This document shows, one piece after another, positions 32,653 through 43,300 of a DNA stretch of 64,000 nt. Each line of letters begins with the position of its first letter. The first letter of the stretch is position 1. Where the stretch lies: positions 3,672,501-3,736,500 of the forward strand of contig OX359189.1 of the NCBI GenBank assembly GCA_947172415.1. The letters run 5' to 3'. The translations under genes and the position numbers were made by a program. The notes below the pieces were generated by a model. The model was not told where the DNA came from. It did not search any database and worked only from the letters and a program-made list of their open reading frames with translations. Source of the stretch: Chondrosia reniformis. Taxonomy: Eukaryota > Porifera > Demospongiae > Chondrillida > Chondrillidae.

Positions 32653-33414
32653 TCAAATTAAATTCCTGGCCTGGGCATAGTCATCTGCCAGCCTGCCAGC
32701 TTCCGCTACTGTCTTGGGTTTCCGCTCACTAACCCATATCCTTACCCCTACTGGTACAGAGTTCAGCAGCTGTTCCATGGCAAACATCTCCAGAGCATCA
32801 GCAAGTCTCTCACAGCCACGGGTCCATTTGTGAAGCAAATCCATCGTCCTAGTGGCCATTTCACTGTAAGATTCCTCTGCCCTGCGGGAGACAGCTCTGA
32901 ACTTCATCCTGTACCTCTCCTAACTGATGTTGTAGCGCTTGAGGATGGCCTTCTTCAGGTCCTCATACTCCCTTGCCTCTTGGAGGGCCATTGCTGCATA
33001 GGCCTGCTGCGCCTTGCCTGTCAACTGTGGAGCCAGGAGGTAAGCCCACTTTGCCTTATCTACCTGGAACGCCTCCATCATCCTCTCAAACGTAGTCAGG
33101 TAAGCCTCCACATCATTGCTCTAAGTAAGCTTGGTCAGCTTCACCGCCTGCTCACTTCCAACCCGAGCCACACTTTCCTCAAGTTCTTTCTGGCTCTCTT
33201 TCACCAGACTTCTAATTACTTCCATCTGCCTGGCCATCTCCTGTACCCTGGCTTCCACCTCTCGGTCGCGCCTCTCCCTCTCATTTGCAATCTCTTCTTC
33301 ACCCTTTTTCCGGTCCTCAATCATCATCTTTATGAGGTCTGCTATAGTGGAAGTCTCCTCAGTCCCTTCTTGACTCATAGTCCTCTGATATGTTCTTCCT
33401 GACCTTGTAGTCAT
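32653..33414 (-). pseudogene. Gag (coiled coil and SCAN-like capsid) of the Gmr1-like element
   Basis: Starts at the ATG at 33414, about 60 bases after the primer-binding site. The N-terminus is a long charged coiled coil (ERERRDREVEARVQEMARQM). After a TAG at 33121 the capsid continues as TTFERMMEAFQVDKAKWAYL. After a second TAG near 32918 it reads KFRAVSRRAEESYSEMATR, LLHKWTRGCERLADALEMFA and EQLLNSVPVGVRIWVSERKP, which matches the SCAN domain layout (helix, W, EQ-LL--P--V--WV). All three pieces share one frame, so the two stops are the only breaks before the frameshift at the knuckles. The SCAN domain of vertebrate zinc-finger proteins is known to derive from Gmr1-like capsids. Confidence 0.85.
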
Positions 33415-33456
33415 ACAACAAAGACAAGGATTCCCATTCTACTCCTGCAATGGCTA

Positions 33457-33476
33457 ATCCCACTTCTGCCGACAAA
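33457..33476 (-). other. Primer-binding site of the Gmr1-like element
   Basis: Immediately inside the 5' LTR, the - strand reads TTTGTCGGCAGAAGTGGGAT, the position and style of a tRNA primer-binding site. The tRNA was not identified. Confidence 0.5.
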
Positions 33477-33825
33477 TGTGAAGGTTCTACTCGGTTGCAC
33501 ACGAACAACTCTCGAGTTACAATAGTAGAGTGTTCTGTTGTGTCGCAAATTCACAATTTAGTTCCTTGAAATCTCTCTCTCATCTCAATGGCAAAACTCA
33601 TATTTATAGCAAACTAAGTAAGAATGACCTTTACAAAAATCATGAAGGAGAACGTGACTGGTGAAGGTGCTAAGTGAAAGAATCAAGTTAGACATAGGTC
33701 ATTGAGAGTAGGCTAGATATAACAGAATACATATAACTGTGAGTCCTACTAAGTAACTGATTACACAATATTGCCACATAGAGTAATAGTTAGGTCATAC
33801 CCCTTTTGGCTACTCTGATTTCACA
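33477..33825 (-). repeat. 5' LTR of the Gmr1-like element
   Basis: 349 bp with TGTGAA/TTCACA ends, matching 28772-29115 with about 4-5% difference by eye and three small indels. As the 5' LTR on the - strand it would carry the promoter; no TATA box was assigned with confidence. Confidence 0.93.
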
Positions 33826-35407
33826 CTACAATATCTCCTCAAATTGCACAATCACAACAATACTTAAGGTATAGGTCAATCCAGCTCATTAGAAATACTA
33901 TCGACGCTATTGGCGAACCTCTACAAAAAGAGAGTCTACAATATTGCACATTACCTGCCTGTTATTGCTACAATATCTCCTCAAATTGCACAATCACAAC
34001 AATATTTAAGATATAGATCAATCCACCTCATTATATATTCTATCAGTGCTATTCGCGCAGCTGTGTCAAAAGTGAGTCTATTATATTGTTCTATACCTGC
34101 CTGCTATTGCTACAATAACTCCCCAAATTAAGGTATAGGTCAATCCAGCTTATTATAAATTCTATCGGCGCCAGCGGCACATCTCTGCCAAAGTTAATCT
34201 ACTCTACTGCTCAATACCGGCCTGTTATTGCAACAATATTTCCACAAATTGCACAATCACAACAATATTTAAGGTAGAGATCAATCCAGCTCATTATAAA
34301 TTCTATCGGCGTTTTGGCACAGCTCTGCTAAGAGTGAGTCTACAATATTACTCAATACTTACCTGTTATTGCTACAATATCTCCACAAATTACAAAATCA
34401 CAACAATACTTAAGGTATAGGTCAATCCAGCTCATTAAAACTTCTCCCAGCGCTATTCGCGCAGCTCTGTCAAAAGTGAGTGTGTTATATTGCTCAATAC
34501 CTGTCTGTAATTGCTACAATATCTTCACAAATTGCACAATCACAACAATATTCAAGGTATAGATCAATCCACCTCATCATATATTCTATCAGTGCTATTC
34601 ATGCAGCTGTGTCAAAAGTGAGTTTATTATATTGTTCAATACCTGCCTGTTATTGCTACAATATCTCCACAAATTGTACAATCACGACAATATTTAAGGT
34701 ATAGGTCAATCCAACTCATTATAAATTCTATCGGCCCTATCGGCGTAGCTCTGCCAAATGTTGGTCTACTATATTGCTCAATACCTGCCTGTTATTTCTA
34801 CAATATTTCCACAAATAGTACAATCTCAACATTACCTAAGGTATAGGTCAATCCTGCTCATTATAAATTCTTTTGGCCCTATCTGCACTGCCCTTCCAAA
34901 AGTGAATCTATTGTATTGCTCAATTCCTGCATGATATTTCTACAATATCTCCAGAAATTGCACAATTGCAACAAAACTTAATGTATAGGTCAATCCAGCT
35001 CATTACAATGTCTATCGGCGCTATCGGCGCAGCTCTGCAAAGTGTTAGTCTACTATATTACTCAATACCTGCCTGTTATTTCTACAATATTTCCACCAAT
35101 AGTACAATCTCAACATTACTTAAGGTATAGGTCAATCCAGCTCATTACAAAGTCTATCGGTGCTATTGGCGCAGCTCTGACAAAAGTTAGTCTACTATAT
35201 TGCTCAATACCTGCTTGTTATTTCTACAATATCTCCACAAATAACACAATTGCAACAATACTTAAGGCATAAGTCAATCCAGGTTATTACAATTTCTATC
35301 GGTGCTATCGGCTCAGCTCTGCCAAAAGTTAGTCTATTATATTGCTCAATACCTGCCTGTTATTTCTACAATATTTCCACAAATTGCAAAATCTCAACAA
35401 TACTTAA
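33826..35407 (+). repeat. Satellite array, about 142-bp unit, part 2
   Basis: About eleven further units of the same satellite, starting with the second copy of the ctaca duplication and ending at a TTAA where another element is inserted. Unit content is as in part 1, with local variants such as tctatcagtgctattcgcgc repeated at 34045 and 34588, suggesting higher-order duplication. Confidence 0.9.
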
Positions 35408-37147
35408 AGGGCCACTTACATGCTCAAAATCTATTTTGAGTTAGCAGCATTTTCCAAGTGTCTAACATATACTTAGGTATAATCAAAATTTTGTTTTTGT
35501 CGATAGCATTCCTTCGAAGGGAAATCGAGTTACTTCTGGACCGCTTCATTCAAGGTTCGGTCTATTTGCGGTCAACTGGTGGTTAGGCCGTTGATGACGT
35601 AACGTCAGGAAAAGATCGCTCGTGCACTCACCGTTCATTCTCTAATGATAAAGGCTTAACTCCAAAAGAAGAAAAAAGGAAGATACATATTCCCTAAATC
35701 CTTCCCAATCCATGGAAATATTTTAAATAATCATTTTTAGTGTGACAATCAGTAATCTGACCAGACAAAATAGGCTTACTAGTCACAAAATTGGTAGGGT
35801 GATTTACATTTAGTTGCGAATAAAAGGGAATGCCTAAGTTTGTACATCTTGAACAAATATTGGATGATTCTATTATTGTCTGTGTTTAAGAGAACTAGCT
35901 AGTTGCTTTGGGACATGGACATGAATTCACAGTTGATTTGGTTACAATAAGCAAACAAGTCAGATCTGATAGAGTTCAGTTTAGTACAGTACAATCTGTA
36001 CCCCCACAACATACTTGGCAGAACCTCTGCCCAAATGTGTATCAACCAACCCCTCAACAACCAGGGGAGGACAACCAGTACGCAGACCAGCCATGATTCT
36101 TATTCTGCCACTGTCATGACCATTTACATATGGCTCTACATTAGGTCCAAATTTAATGTTACGGTATATATTTATCTGCCTCCAGAGTTTGAATTACTAT
36201 ATAGGAATTGTTAATATTGTTGAGCCATCGCCCTTCATATATACAACATAGTACATTTATATTCAATAAAGAGATATATATGTCATGTATTGATGACGTT
36301 TATATACAATATATTTTTTGATTGATTGATTGATTGATATGAACATGCCATACATACATATATGAGGCTAATGCCATGGCAAACAAATATATGTAAATTG
36401 TGATGCATGCAGTATAACAGTTTCCTTAATATTATGTAGTATGGCATTAGTCTTCAGCCAAATAACTCATGCAAGTCTCCATTTAATGAGCCTTGTCCAT
36501 ATTCCTGGTTATATTGGAAACTATGCATGCATCAGTTTGCAATACCCAAAAATTGAGACACACAGACTTCATGGGTGTTGCACTATGCACTCAATGCAAT
36601 TACCCGATAGTGACAATGATGGAGACTACTTTGCAGAGTAGATCGATCTAGGGCAAGTAGACCTTACCAATCGTGATTTACCAGCCTTGCGCTATTGTTG
36701 GCCATTTCATCGGTTCCTTTTGACTCTGAAGTTTGACTAAATTCGTCCGATGACAACCCGTGTAACGGTTCGAATTGATACGGCTCAATTGTAACCATAG
36801 TGTCTTCTAAAATGATTGCGCCACTATCTTCGCACATTTCCTAATCAGATTCTGAATTGTCTTCATCCTTGTCAAAACTAGAAGACTCGTAATACAGTTA
36901 TAAGCTACGAAATTGTCCTCTTCCATACTAAAAGTGGTATACAATCTGTACTTCCGTGACGTCACAGCCGATCTGGCAAAAAAGTTGTTTTTTAATGCAG
37001 TTGTGTTTCGCCCACTTAAATATGACAAGTATTTATCTTAATTTAGATAAAACTATAGCGATCTGACCATTTTAATTTGCACTCTTAGAGTACTTTATAT
37101 TATACCTAACTTTTAAGCAAAAGAAAAAATAACTTGTCAGTGGCCCT
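35408..37147 (-). mobile_element. TTAA-flanked DNA element (Kolobok- or piggyBac-type ends)
   Basis: Terminal inverted repeats AGGGCCACT(T/G)ACA on both ends, with the target TTAA on each side (35404-35407 and 37148-37151). The site is within a satellite unit: cttaaggtatagg is interrupted after its TTAA, so the insertion is exact. TTAA duplication and an AGGG end are known for Kolobok elements; piggyBac also uses TTAA. No catalytic domain was recognised inside. Confidence 0.75.
36665..36927 (-). pseudogene. N-terminal fragment of a transposon accessory protein with a PYQFEP motif
   Basis: On the - strand, MEEDNFVA starts at 36927. After a one-base shift an acidic stretch follows (SSSFDKDEDNSESD, stop, EMCEDSG), then TIEPYQFEPLHGLSSDEF and a final RLVNHDW before a stop. 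A short acidic N-terminus with a P-Y-x-F-E-P motif and a later R-L-x-N-x-D-W motif is the layout I associate with P2X7-tail-like cysteine-rich proteins linked to transposons. The cysteine-rich part is missing here. Confidence 0.35.
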
Positions 37148-37151
37148 TTAA

Positions 37152-37415
37152 GGTATTGGTAAATCCAGCTCATTATAAACTCTATCGGCGCTATCCACGG
37201 AACTCTATCAAGAGTAAGTTTATTATATTGCTCAATACCTGCCTGTTATTTCTACAATATCTCCACAAATTGCACAACCACTACAATACTTAAGGTAAAG
37301 GTCAATGTAGTTCATTATAAATTCTATAGGCACTATCGGCGCACCTCTGCCAAAAGTGAGTCTACAATATGGCTGAATACCTGCTTGTTATTGCTACAAT
37401 ATTCCCACAAATAAC
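37152..37415 (+). repeat. Satellite array, part 3, and its conserved tail
   Basis: About two more satellite units after the TTAA element. They are followed at 37420-37500 by the tail aagacttctaaacatatact, which also borders the inverted copy at 5085-5160. Confidence 0.85.
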
Positions 37416-37535
37416 AAAACAACAGTTAACAAGAAAAAAGACTTCTAAACATATACTCTCTTATTTCTATAGCAATAAAAGATAGAGACTTTCTTATTGT
37501 TTATAGTTTATATAGTTTATAGTTTATTCCTTATA

Positions 37536-37925
37536 GTCAAAAATAACAGCCACAAGTGTGACCTATCTAGAGTACGGTCAAAGTAACAACCACAAGTGTG
37601 ACCTATCTGAAATAGGGTCAAAAGTAACAAACACAAGTGTGACCGATCTAGGGCAGGTTCAAAAGGATCAACCACAAGTGTGACCTATCTAGAGTAGGGT
37701 CAAAAGTAACAGCCACAAGTGTGACCTATCTAGAGTAGGGTCAAAAGTAACAAACACAAGTGTGACCTATCTAGAGTAGGGTCAAAGTAACAAACACAAG
37801 TGTGACCTATCAAGGGCAAGGTCAAAAGTAACAACCACAAGTGTGACCTATCTAGAGTAGGGTCAAAAGTAACAACCACAAGTGTGACCTATTTAGGGCT
37901 GGGTCAAAAGTAACAACCACAAGTG
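37536..37925 (+). repeat. Tandem repeat, about 41-bp unit, about 9.5 copies
   Basis: Units read agtaacaaccacaagtgtga then cctatctagagtagggtcaaa, with single-base variants and one unit shortened by a base. Not similar to the 142-bp satellite. No coding sequence. Confidence 0.9.
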
Positions 37926-38123
37926 TATGTCCTGTGATACTACACATATTACAGCGACTACACACACTACACACACTACAGCTACTACACACTATATACA
38001 GCTACTACATGCACTACAGCCACTACACACACTATACACACTACAGCTACTACACACGCTACAGCCACTACACACACTACAGCTACTACCCACACTACAG
38101 CTACTACACACACTACACACACT
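37926..38123 (+). repeat. CTACA-type microsatellite, first piece
   Basis: Irregular repeat of cactacacacactacagcta. It stops exactly where the Merlin element begins and resumes at 41615. Open frames here (Thr-rich or His-Tyr-rich) are repeat artefacts. Confidence 0.85.
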
Positions 38124-38689
38124 GGATCAGCAGTAATATACTGACTCGCGTCCATTTGCAATTATGACGTAACTAATCACTTATGCGTCGCTTCAAGAGG
38201 CGCTTCCAGGTATCACTGGGTGTTTACAGCCTTTACTTCTTTGTTTGTTCAAAGGGGTTGATGGATGGAGGGATCACCATACGTTTTTGAAAAGCAGATG
38301 CTCCCGTAAGTTGTTAGCTGGGATCGTTGGCTGTGTCCATGACTTCTCTTCCTTGTTATGGTTCTTCCCCTGATTTTGCGTTTAAAAAAATTTCAAAAAA
38401 TTACAGAGCTCCTATGGTTCAGGCGTTCTGTAATTTGGCCCGCTTAGGGAATCCCAACTAAATGCTATACTATCATTCCAGTTTAATTAAAGATTGGCAT
38501 ATGATCACCCGTTTTTGTTGTCACATTAGGTATGTATTCTCAACTGTTTGTGTTTGTTTACTCATTGTTTGTTTGTAAACAAACCCTTGTTTTATTTTGT
38601 ATTTTGTCAATCCAATCATTACTATATATGATTACAAAAACGGATATAAATAGTGTAAATGTAAAAGATAAAGGAACTATATAAACAGG

Positions 38690-39660
38690 ATATTGTTGTT
38701 TGACGTGCGCAATTGGGTTTTGAAACGCTTCCCTGTTTGATACCCCATACTGCTCCCGCCACATGAACTCGTCCAGGTAGGACGGCAGCTGTTCTTCCGA
38801 AACCCCTCTTATGTTTTTAAATCTAATTTTTGCTCTATTCCAGTAGATTTCTATGTTTTATGTGTGGGTCCCAGTAGGACCCATGAAGTTAAGGCTGTGA
38901 TTTACAGTTCTGTGGGCAGCTACATTGGGTAGCTGCCCAACATTACTGTACACCCTCCATTCATCAGAGGCGATGATGGTGCCTGGCTTCACGTGAGCTT
39001 GAATGATTGGCAGCAGAGTACCAGTCCTTCGGTCAGGCACCAGCTCCATTTAACCAAGGGCTGGGTCAAAGGAAGTGTCGCATAACCCAAACACCCACCG
39101 TTCCTGCCTTGGAGGTCTGCCCCTGTGATTCTGTGTATAAATAAGTACATTTGGAATGTTAATTGAATTTAAATGTTATTTCTTTTTCTATCATCATTTC
39201 TTTGTAATTTTATATACCATAGGTTTGTGGGAAAACAGCGACTCTTCAATATGCACCACCACCCCTTGACGTCCAAGGAGAATCTGCAGAGAACATAGCT
39301 TGGTGGAGCACACCTCCCGAAACCACTGGAATGCTGCACATGCCGTGTTCTCAGTGACCTCTATTTGGGCAGCAGCAGTTGTCACAGCTATTTCGAAGGC
39401 CCACCAGTGCATGAGGAGGAGCCACTTCTGCAGTGTGAGCTTAGATTTACTGAAGAAGCTCCCTCCCTGAGTGTGGCACACTTGTGACATGCAGGACACC
39501 TCCACCTAAGTGATAATTACCAAAGTTTAATTATTTTTATCCTATTTTTATCGTAAATAAGTTTCATTAATTTTATATGTACCTGAATTTGTCGCAGATA
39601 TCTTGGCGTGGCACCATCTTGTGGTCCAAGAGCAGCCTTCCCAATTTCCAAAAATGACAT
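38690..39660 (-). pseudogene. Merlin transposase, three exons, inactivated
   Basis: Exon 1 (39660-39583) begins MSFLEIGKAALGPQDG. Exon 2 (39505-39218) holds CHTQGGSFFSKSKLTLQKWL and the first catalytic strand VVVHIEESLFSHKPM. Exon 3 (39130-38690) continues NHRGRPPRQERWVFGLCDTS, a stop, MELVPDRRTGTLLPIIQAHV, GTIIASDEWRVYSNV, HRTVNHSLNFMGPTGTHT, a stop, and NIEIYWNRAKIRFKNIRG. All exons join in frame with GT/AG introns. The SDEW aspartate and the NIE glutamate are present. The first catalytic residue, normally D in the (E)IDES context, is E (HIEES). Two TAA stops lie in exon 3. This is the ISXO2/IS1595-like DDE fold used by Merlin. Confidence 0.88.
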
Positions 39661-40294
39661 TGTTTAAAACCGCTGTAAAAAAACGCATATATATATTGCG
39701 AATGAATTTAATTAGAAAATGAATGAATTTAATTAGACACATGAATGCTTTTAAATGCTGAAAAGGTCGCTGGTAATGTTTATGCATACTTATGGACTTA
39801 ATTACAGCTCGTACGAAAATTGCATGATACCCGTATATACGGTACATGACGGTTGCAAAAGTTGGATTACATCATTCACAGCATCGTAACTAAAAGTAGC
39901 CACAATTTGCAATTAAATGTTAATTAATATTATTATTATTATCATAGTTTGACAAAAATAAATACTTAATAGGTTATTTTGCTGTCTCTTCTTTTTCTTC
40001 TTCAATCTCTAGAAAGAATCAATGGTAATTAGTAACTAAACTCACAAATCCTAACCTTAACTTTCAGTTAAAGTACTTTATACAATAATGTTGGTGTTGT
40101 AACTATAGAAAATGGAGAGATATGAAGCTGTAACTTGGTATTAACACTCACAGACATCCTTAAAGTATAACCATTGAGTTTTAGAAAAAATGATATATTT
40201 AAAAATTGCCCTATCCCTCACAATACATTGCTTCCATTTGCTAAAATGTACATTAGGTGTTGTAACTCTAGCACATGGAGACATAATAAGTTAA

Positions 40295-41038
40295 GGTAAC
40301 GGGTGTACCTAATTATCGCTCCTGCATATTCATAGCTTCAGTGACCACAAATGATATTCATAGCGCAACCTGCCCGTAATAGGATCCGCGATTGATAGTC
40401 TGTGGGCAGGTTAAACGGGAGAAGAAGTTTCCAGATCGAAGCTAGTGACGAAAGCGCGATGGAAAACTGAAATACTCTGTTTGAATTCGTCCACTTCCGC
40501 TGAGGACGTCACTACTCTAGTATAATCATGTGGGATTATACTCTAACTTTATTATTACTGTCTTATTTCTGCATGGTTTATTTCATGTGCTTGAATGTTT
40601 GTACAACTGTTTACTGTTACCCATGCTTTGATCACACGCGAGGAATTTCTCTATAAAGTACTGAATAATGAGAAAATGACGGCATAATGGATACTTCTAT
40701 ACAATGAGAATCTCTTTAGCCTATTTCCTGCCGTATTCCAGGAAATCCCTCTCATATAAGCATGAAGTACTTCCTGAAAATGCAATTAGAAGCCCTGCCA
40801 GCAAATTAAAGGGGAAAATGAATGTACTAGGCGGTAAAAATACCTTTGCGGTTGGCTTCTTTTTCTACGGAATTCTCAATAAGTGGTTGGCTTACAGCGT
40901 AAGAAACGTCGGTAAAGGTAATGTAGATGTACAAATCCTACTGTGTATGGCTGTATATAACGAATTCGTTCGATGTACAGCACGAATGGAAGAAAAGAAA
41001 TGTTTTGTTATTTTAGCACGAAAGGTGCACCCACCCCC
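40295..41038. mobile_element. TTAA-flanked non-autonomous element nested in the Merlin
   Basis: TTAA at 40291-40294 and 41039-41042 flank ends that read inward GGTAACGGGTGTACCT and GGGGGTGGGTGCACCT. The flanking sequence on both sides belongs to a local direct repeat (aacactcacaga... at 40144 and 41056). A 112-codon open frame (40704-41042) lies inside but resembles nothing I know. Confidence 0.55.
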
Positions 41039-41142
41039 TTAAAACTTTGTGTCAACACTCACAGATACCCCTAAGGTATATCAGATGAGTTTTAGAAAAT
41101 TTGATGAAAAATGAAATTACTGCCCTATATCTCACCATACAT

Positions 41143-41162
41143 TGCTAACCCTAACCCTAACC
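41143..41162 (+). repeat. Short telomere-like run
   Basis: About three copies of AACCCT next to a CTAACCC, with degenerate copies after it. Too short to be a telomere; a relic or chance run inside the Merlin interior. Confidence 0.5.
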
Positions 41163-41614
41163 CAACTATCTAAACCAAACCCTAATTCATAACAAGCATT
41201 CATTTGCTACATCAACAGCTTAGGTGTTGCTTAACTTAACAACTTACAACAGGCACAGTTAAACTATACACATTTCCTTAAATTAAGGTTATCATTGTTT
41301 ACAAACAACAATGAAATACCTTAAAAGCGTTGAGCCTTAAAAAGTATTTAGACACACGCCAAAGCTTTTAAAAAGAAACGTAAGAACTAACGTAATAACA
41401 AATGGGCTAGGGGCAAGGGAACTTACGGGTGAAACTAGAAGTGAAACAATCTAAATCGGCCACAGGCAATTGATTGATCAGCATCAATTAACTTCATCGC
41501 TGGATTTAGATAAGCGCCCGCTGACACTTGGAAAGGAGTCGTCATATGAAGCGTAAATGATTCGTTACGTCATAATTGCAAATGGATGCCGTGTCCGTAT
41601 ATTACGGCTGATCC

Positions 41615-41782
41615 CACACACAACAGCTACTACACACACTACACACACTACAGCTACAACACACACTACACGTACTACAGCTACTACAAACGCTACAGGT
41701 ACTACAGGTACTACAAACACTACAGGTACTAGAGGTATTATAAACGCTACAGTTACTACAGGTAATGCAAACGCTACAGGTA
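41615..41782 (+). repeat. CTACA-type microsatellite, second piece
   Basis: Continues the microsatellite of 37926-38123 after the Merlin insertion, shifting to ctacaggtactacaaacac units. It ends with a TA at the left end of the 7.3-kb transposon. Confidence 0.85.
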
Positions 41783-42734
41783 GGGGCAACAATGAAAAAA
41801 TTGGACCATCACCGATTTTTTCAAATTGGTACAATGATTCAGTGTGGTGGGCTGAATGTAAAGGTGCTTTTGTTTCGAAATTGGAGACTCCTTGGTTGAG
41901 ATATTACCAAAAAACCGCCTTTTCACCGTCATTTAATATTTAGTTATTTTACCATGGCTTAAAAGAAGCACAAATTTCAACCAAACTTTACACACCACTG
42001 CAAATTATAAACATCTAATAAAACACAGTCAAAAATGTTAAGATAAGGCTCGCATAACTTTACCAGAGCACATTTTACCATAGGGCACCTTTACATTTCC
42101 ACCATATTTTGCTGTCCTGCTTAGAGGTGAAAGCATAGAAAAAGATCGTCCCAAGACATTCAGAGGTGATATTAAATTAGCTATTTGTAACCCAAATATG
42201 ATGAGCTATCTCTCTCAAAAAACCATCAAACTAGAAGCCATATTGTCAAGATCAATAAGGAAACTCAAGATTCGCCCTTATGGCTTCCTTTCCTGCCCTG
42301 GGAACTGCACAGACTACCTCAATATTTAACGACAAGTACATAGTTAAAGATAACAAAGCTCCCTACATTTACTATACGCATATATGTATACAGTTTCCTT
42401 AATTGTGCAAAAAAAGTCACATGACTGGCAGCCATATAAAAACGCAAAATTTTAAAAATACTGATGAACTTTAGTGAATAATTGTTTTACACCAAATTGA
42501 AAACATATCAGTTATAAGTAAGTGTATAATATGTATGTACATTTAGTCTTTCATGCTAGCTACATTCTATGATTCTATGCTGTAGACATTTAGAGAATGA
42601 TAGACCTTGCTGCTTAGAGAGCTGCAATTGGCAGATGGCAACCTTTAGCTGGGCTATTGAAGGGTTATTTGCTTCACCTAGCTGGATTTTAACTGGATTT
42701 CTGATTTTCTGGAAAGACTAGCACATTTTCTTGG

Positions 42735-42800
42735 CCTTGCTTGTTTCTCATTTTGCTAGTCATTGGGGGTATTGAAAGGAACCCTGGTCCACGCAAGTGT
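42735..42800 (+). other. 2A-like ribosome-skipping motif remnant
   Basis: One frame reads LILLVIGGIERNPGPRK at 42745-42799. The core ExNPGP is perfect, but the usual G-D-(V/I)-E is G-G-I-E, so the critical aspartate is lost. Such motifs open the proteins of some animal retrotransposons. No long frame follows. Confidence 0.35.
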
Positions 42801-42957
42801 AACACGTCTACAAATTTCCGATTTTTGTAAATCGTCATATTAGCGCTTTCAGAGGTGTCACATTCCAGGCGGAAGTGTCTCTAGCATGTGATCTGCGCGT
42901 GAAGTGGAGCACCAGCCACTGAAACGTGACGAGTCATCACTAGTCGTTACGATGTTA

Positions 42958-43300
42958 AATTATCAATTGTGAAAACTTATGAGCAATTTATATAGTATAG
43001 TGGAGGAAGGCCAGCGACGAAGGAAGGCCAATAAAGGCCTACGTGACCGAAACGTTCTATTTTCCTTTTGATTATACTACTTTAATAATCAAAAGAAGAA
43101 TAGAACGTTTTTCTTTTGATTATACCACATTAATAATCAAAAAAAGAATAGAACGTTTCTGTCACCTAAGCCTTAATTCCTCAGCTATTATTAACATATT
43201 ATAATAGCTGAGGAATTAAGGCTTACGTGACCGAAACATTCTATTTTCTTTTGATTATACTTCGTTAATTGCTCATACATTTTCACCATTGATAATTACA
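42958..43300. repeat. Foldback (MITE-like) element
   Basis: Ends aattatcaattgtgaaaact and the complement of gtgaaaatgtatgagcaatt form inverted repeats. Inside, three copies of gaacgtt-ctattttccttttg alternate in orientation, and agctgaggaattaaggctta pairs with its complement around 43190. No coding sequence. Confidence 0.6.

Larger units (their letters stand above)
28772..33825 (-). mobile_element. Gmr1-like Ty3/gypsy LTR retrotransposon, nearly complete
   Basis: 5054 bp from LTR to LTR, with a 5-bp target duplication (ctaca at 28767-28771 and 33826-33830) inside a satellite unit. On the - strand the order is LTR, primer-binding site, gag with SCAN-like capsid, zinc knuckles, protease, integrase, RT, RNase H, polypurine tract, LTR. 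Integrase before RT places it with Gmr1-like elements. The reading frames hold two stops in gag, frameshifts around the knuckles and protease, one stop between integrase and RT and frameshifts in RNase H. LTRs differ at roughly 15 substitutions and a few indels by eye. Confidence 0.93.
38124..41614 (-). mobile_element. Merlin-type DNA transposon (IS1595/ISXO2-like transposase)
   Basis: The ends are inverted repeats of about 100 bp: GGATCAGC(A/C)GTAATATAC, then ATTTGCAATTATGACGTAAC on both sides, with falling similarity inward. The element sits inside the microsatellite, which continues on both sides, so an exact 8-9-bp duplication cannot be told from the repeat. The transposase gene is on the - strand. 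A smaller TTAA-flanked element (40295-41038) is nested inside. The rest of the interior (39700-41500) holds no other recognised gene. Confidence 0.85.

Noticed and set aside
30526..33402. Long + strand frames (up to 190 codons) over the Gmr1-like element
   Set aside because: Antisense shadows of the gag-pol frames; low-similarity Ser/Leu-rich translations.
37536..37925. Regular short repeats resembling a CRISPR array
   Set aside because: Units are contiguous with no unique spacers, in a eukaryotic, intron-containing context; it is a plain tandem repeat.
40704..41042. 112-codon open frame inside the Merlin element
   Set aside because: Lies within a small TTAA-flanked element, extends to its TIR and resembles no protein I know; not supported as a gene.
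41143..41162. Telomere at AACCCT repeats
   Set aside because: Only about three units inside a transposon; no chromosome end.
41565..41834. Valine-rich 89-codon open frame on the - strand (and Thr/His-rich frames at 37927-38167)
   Set aside because: Translation of the CTACA-type microsatellite in different frames; composition follows the repeat.
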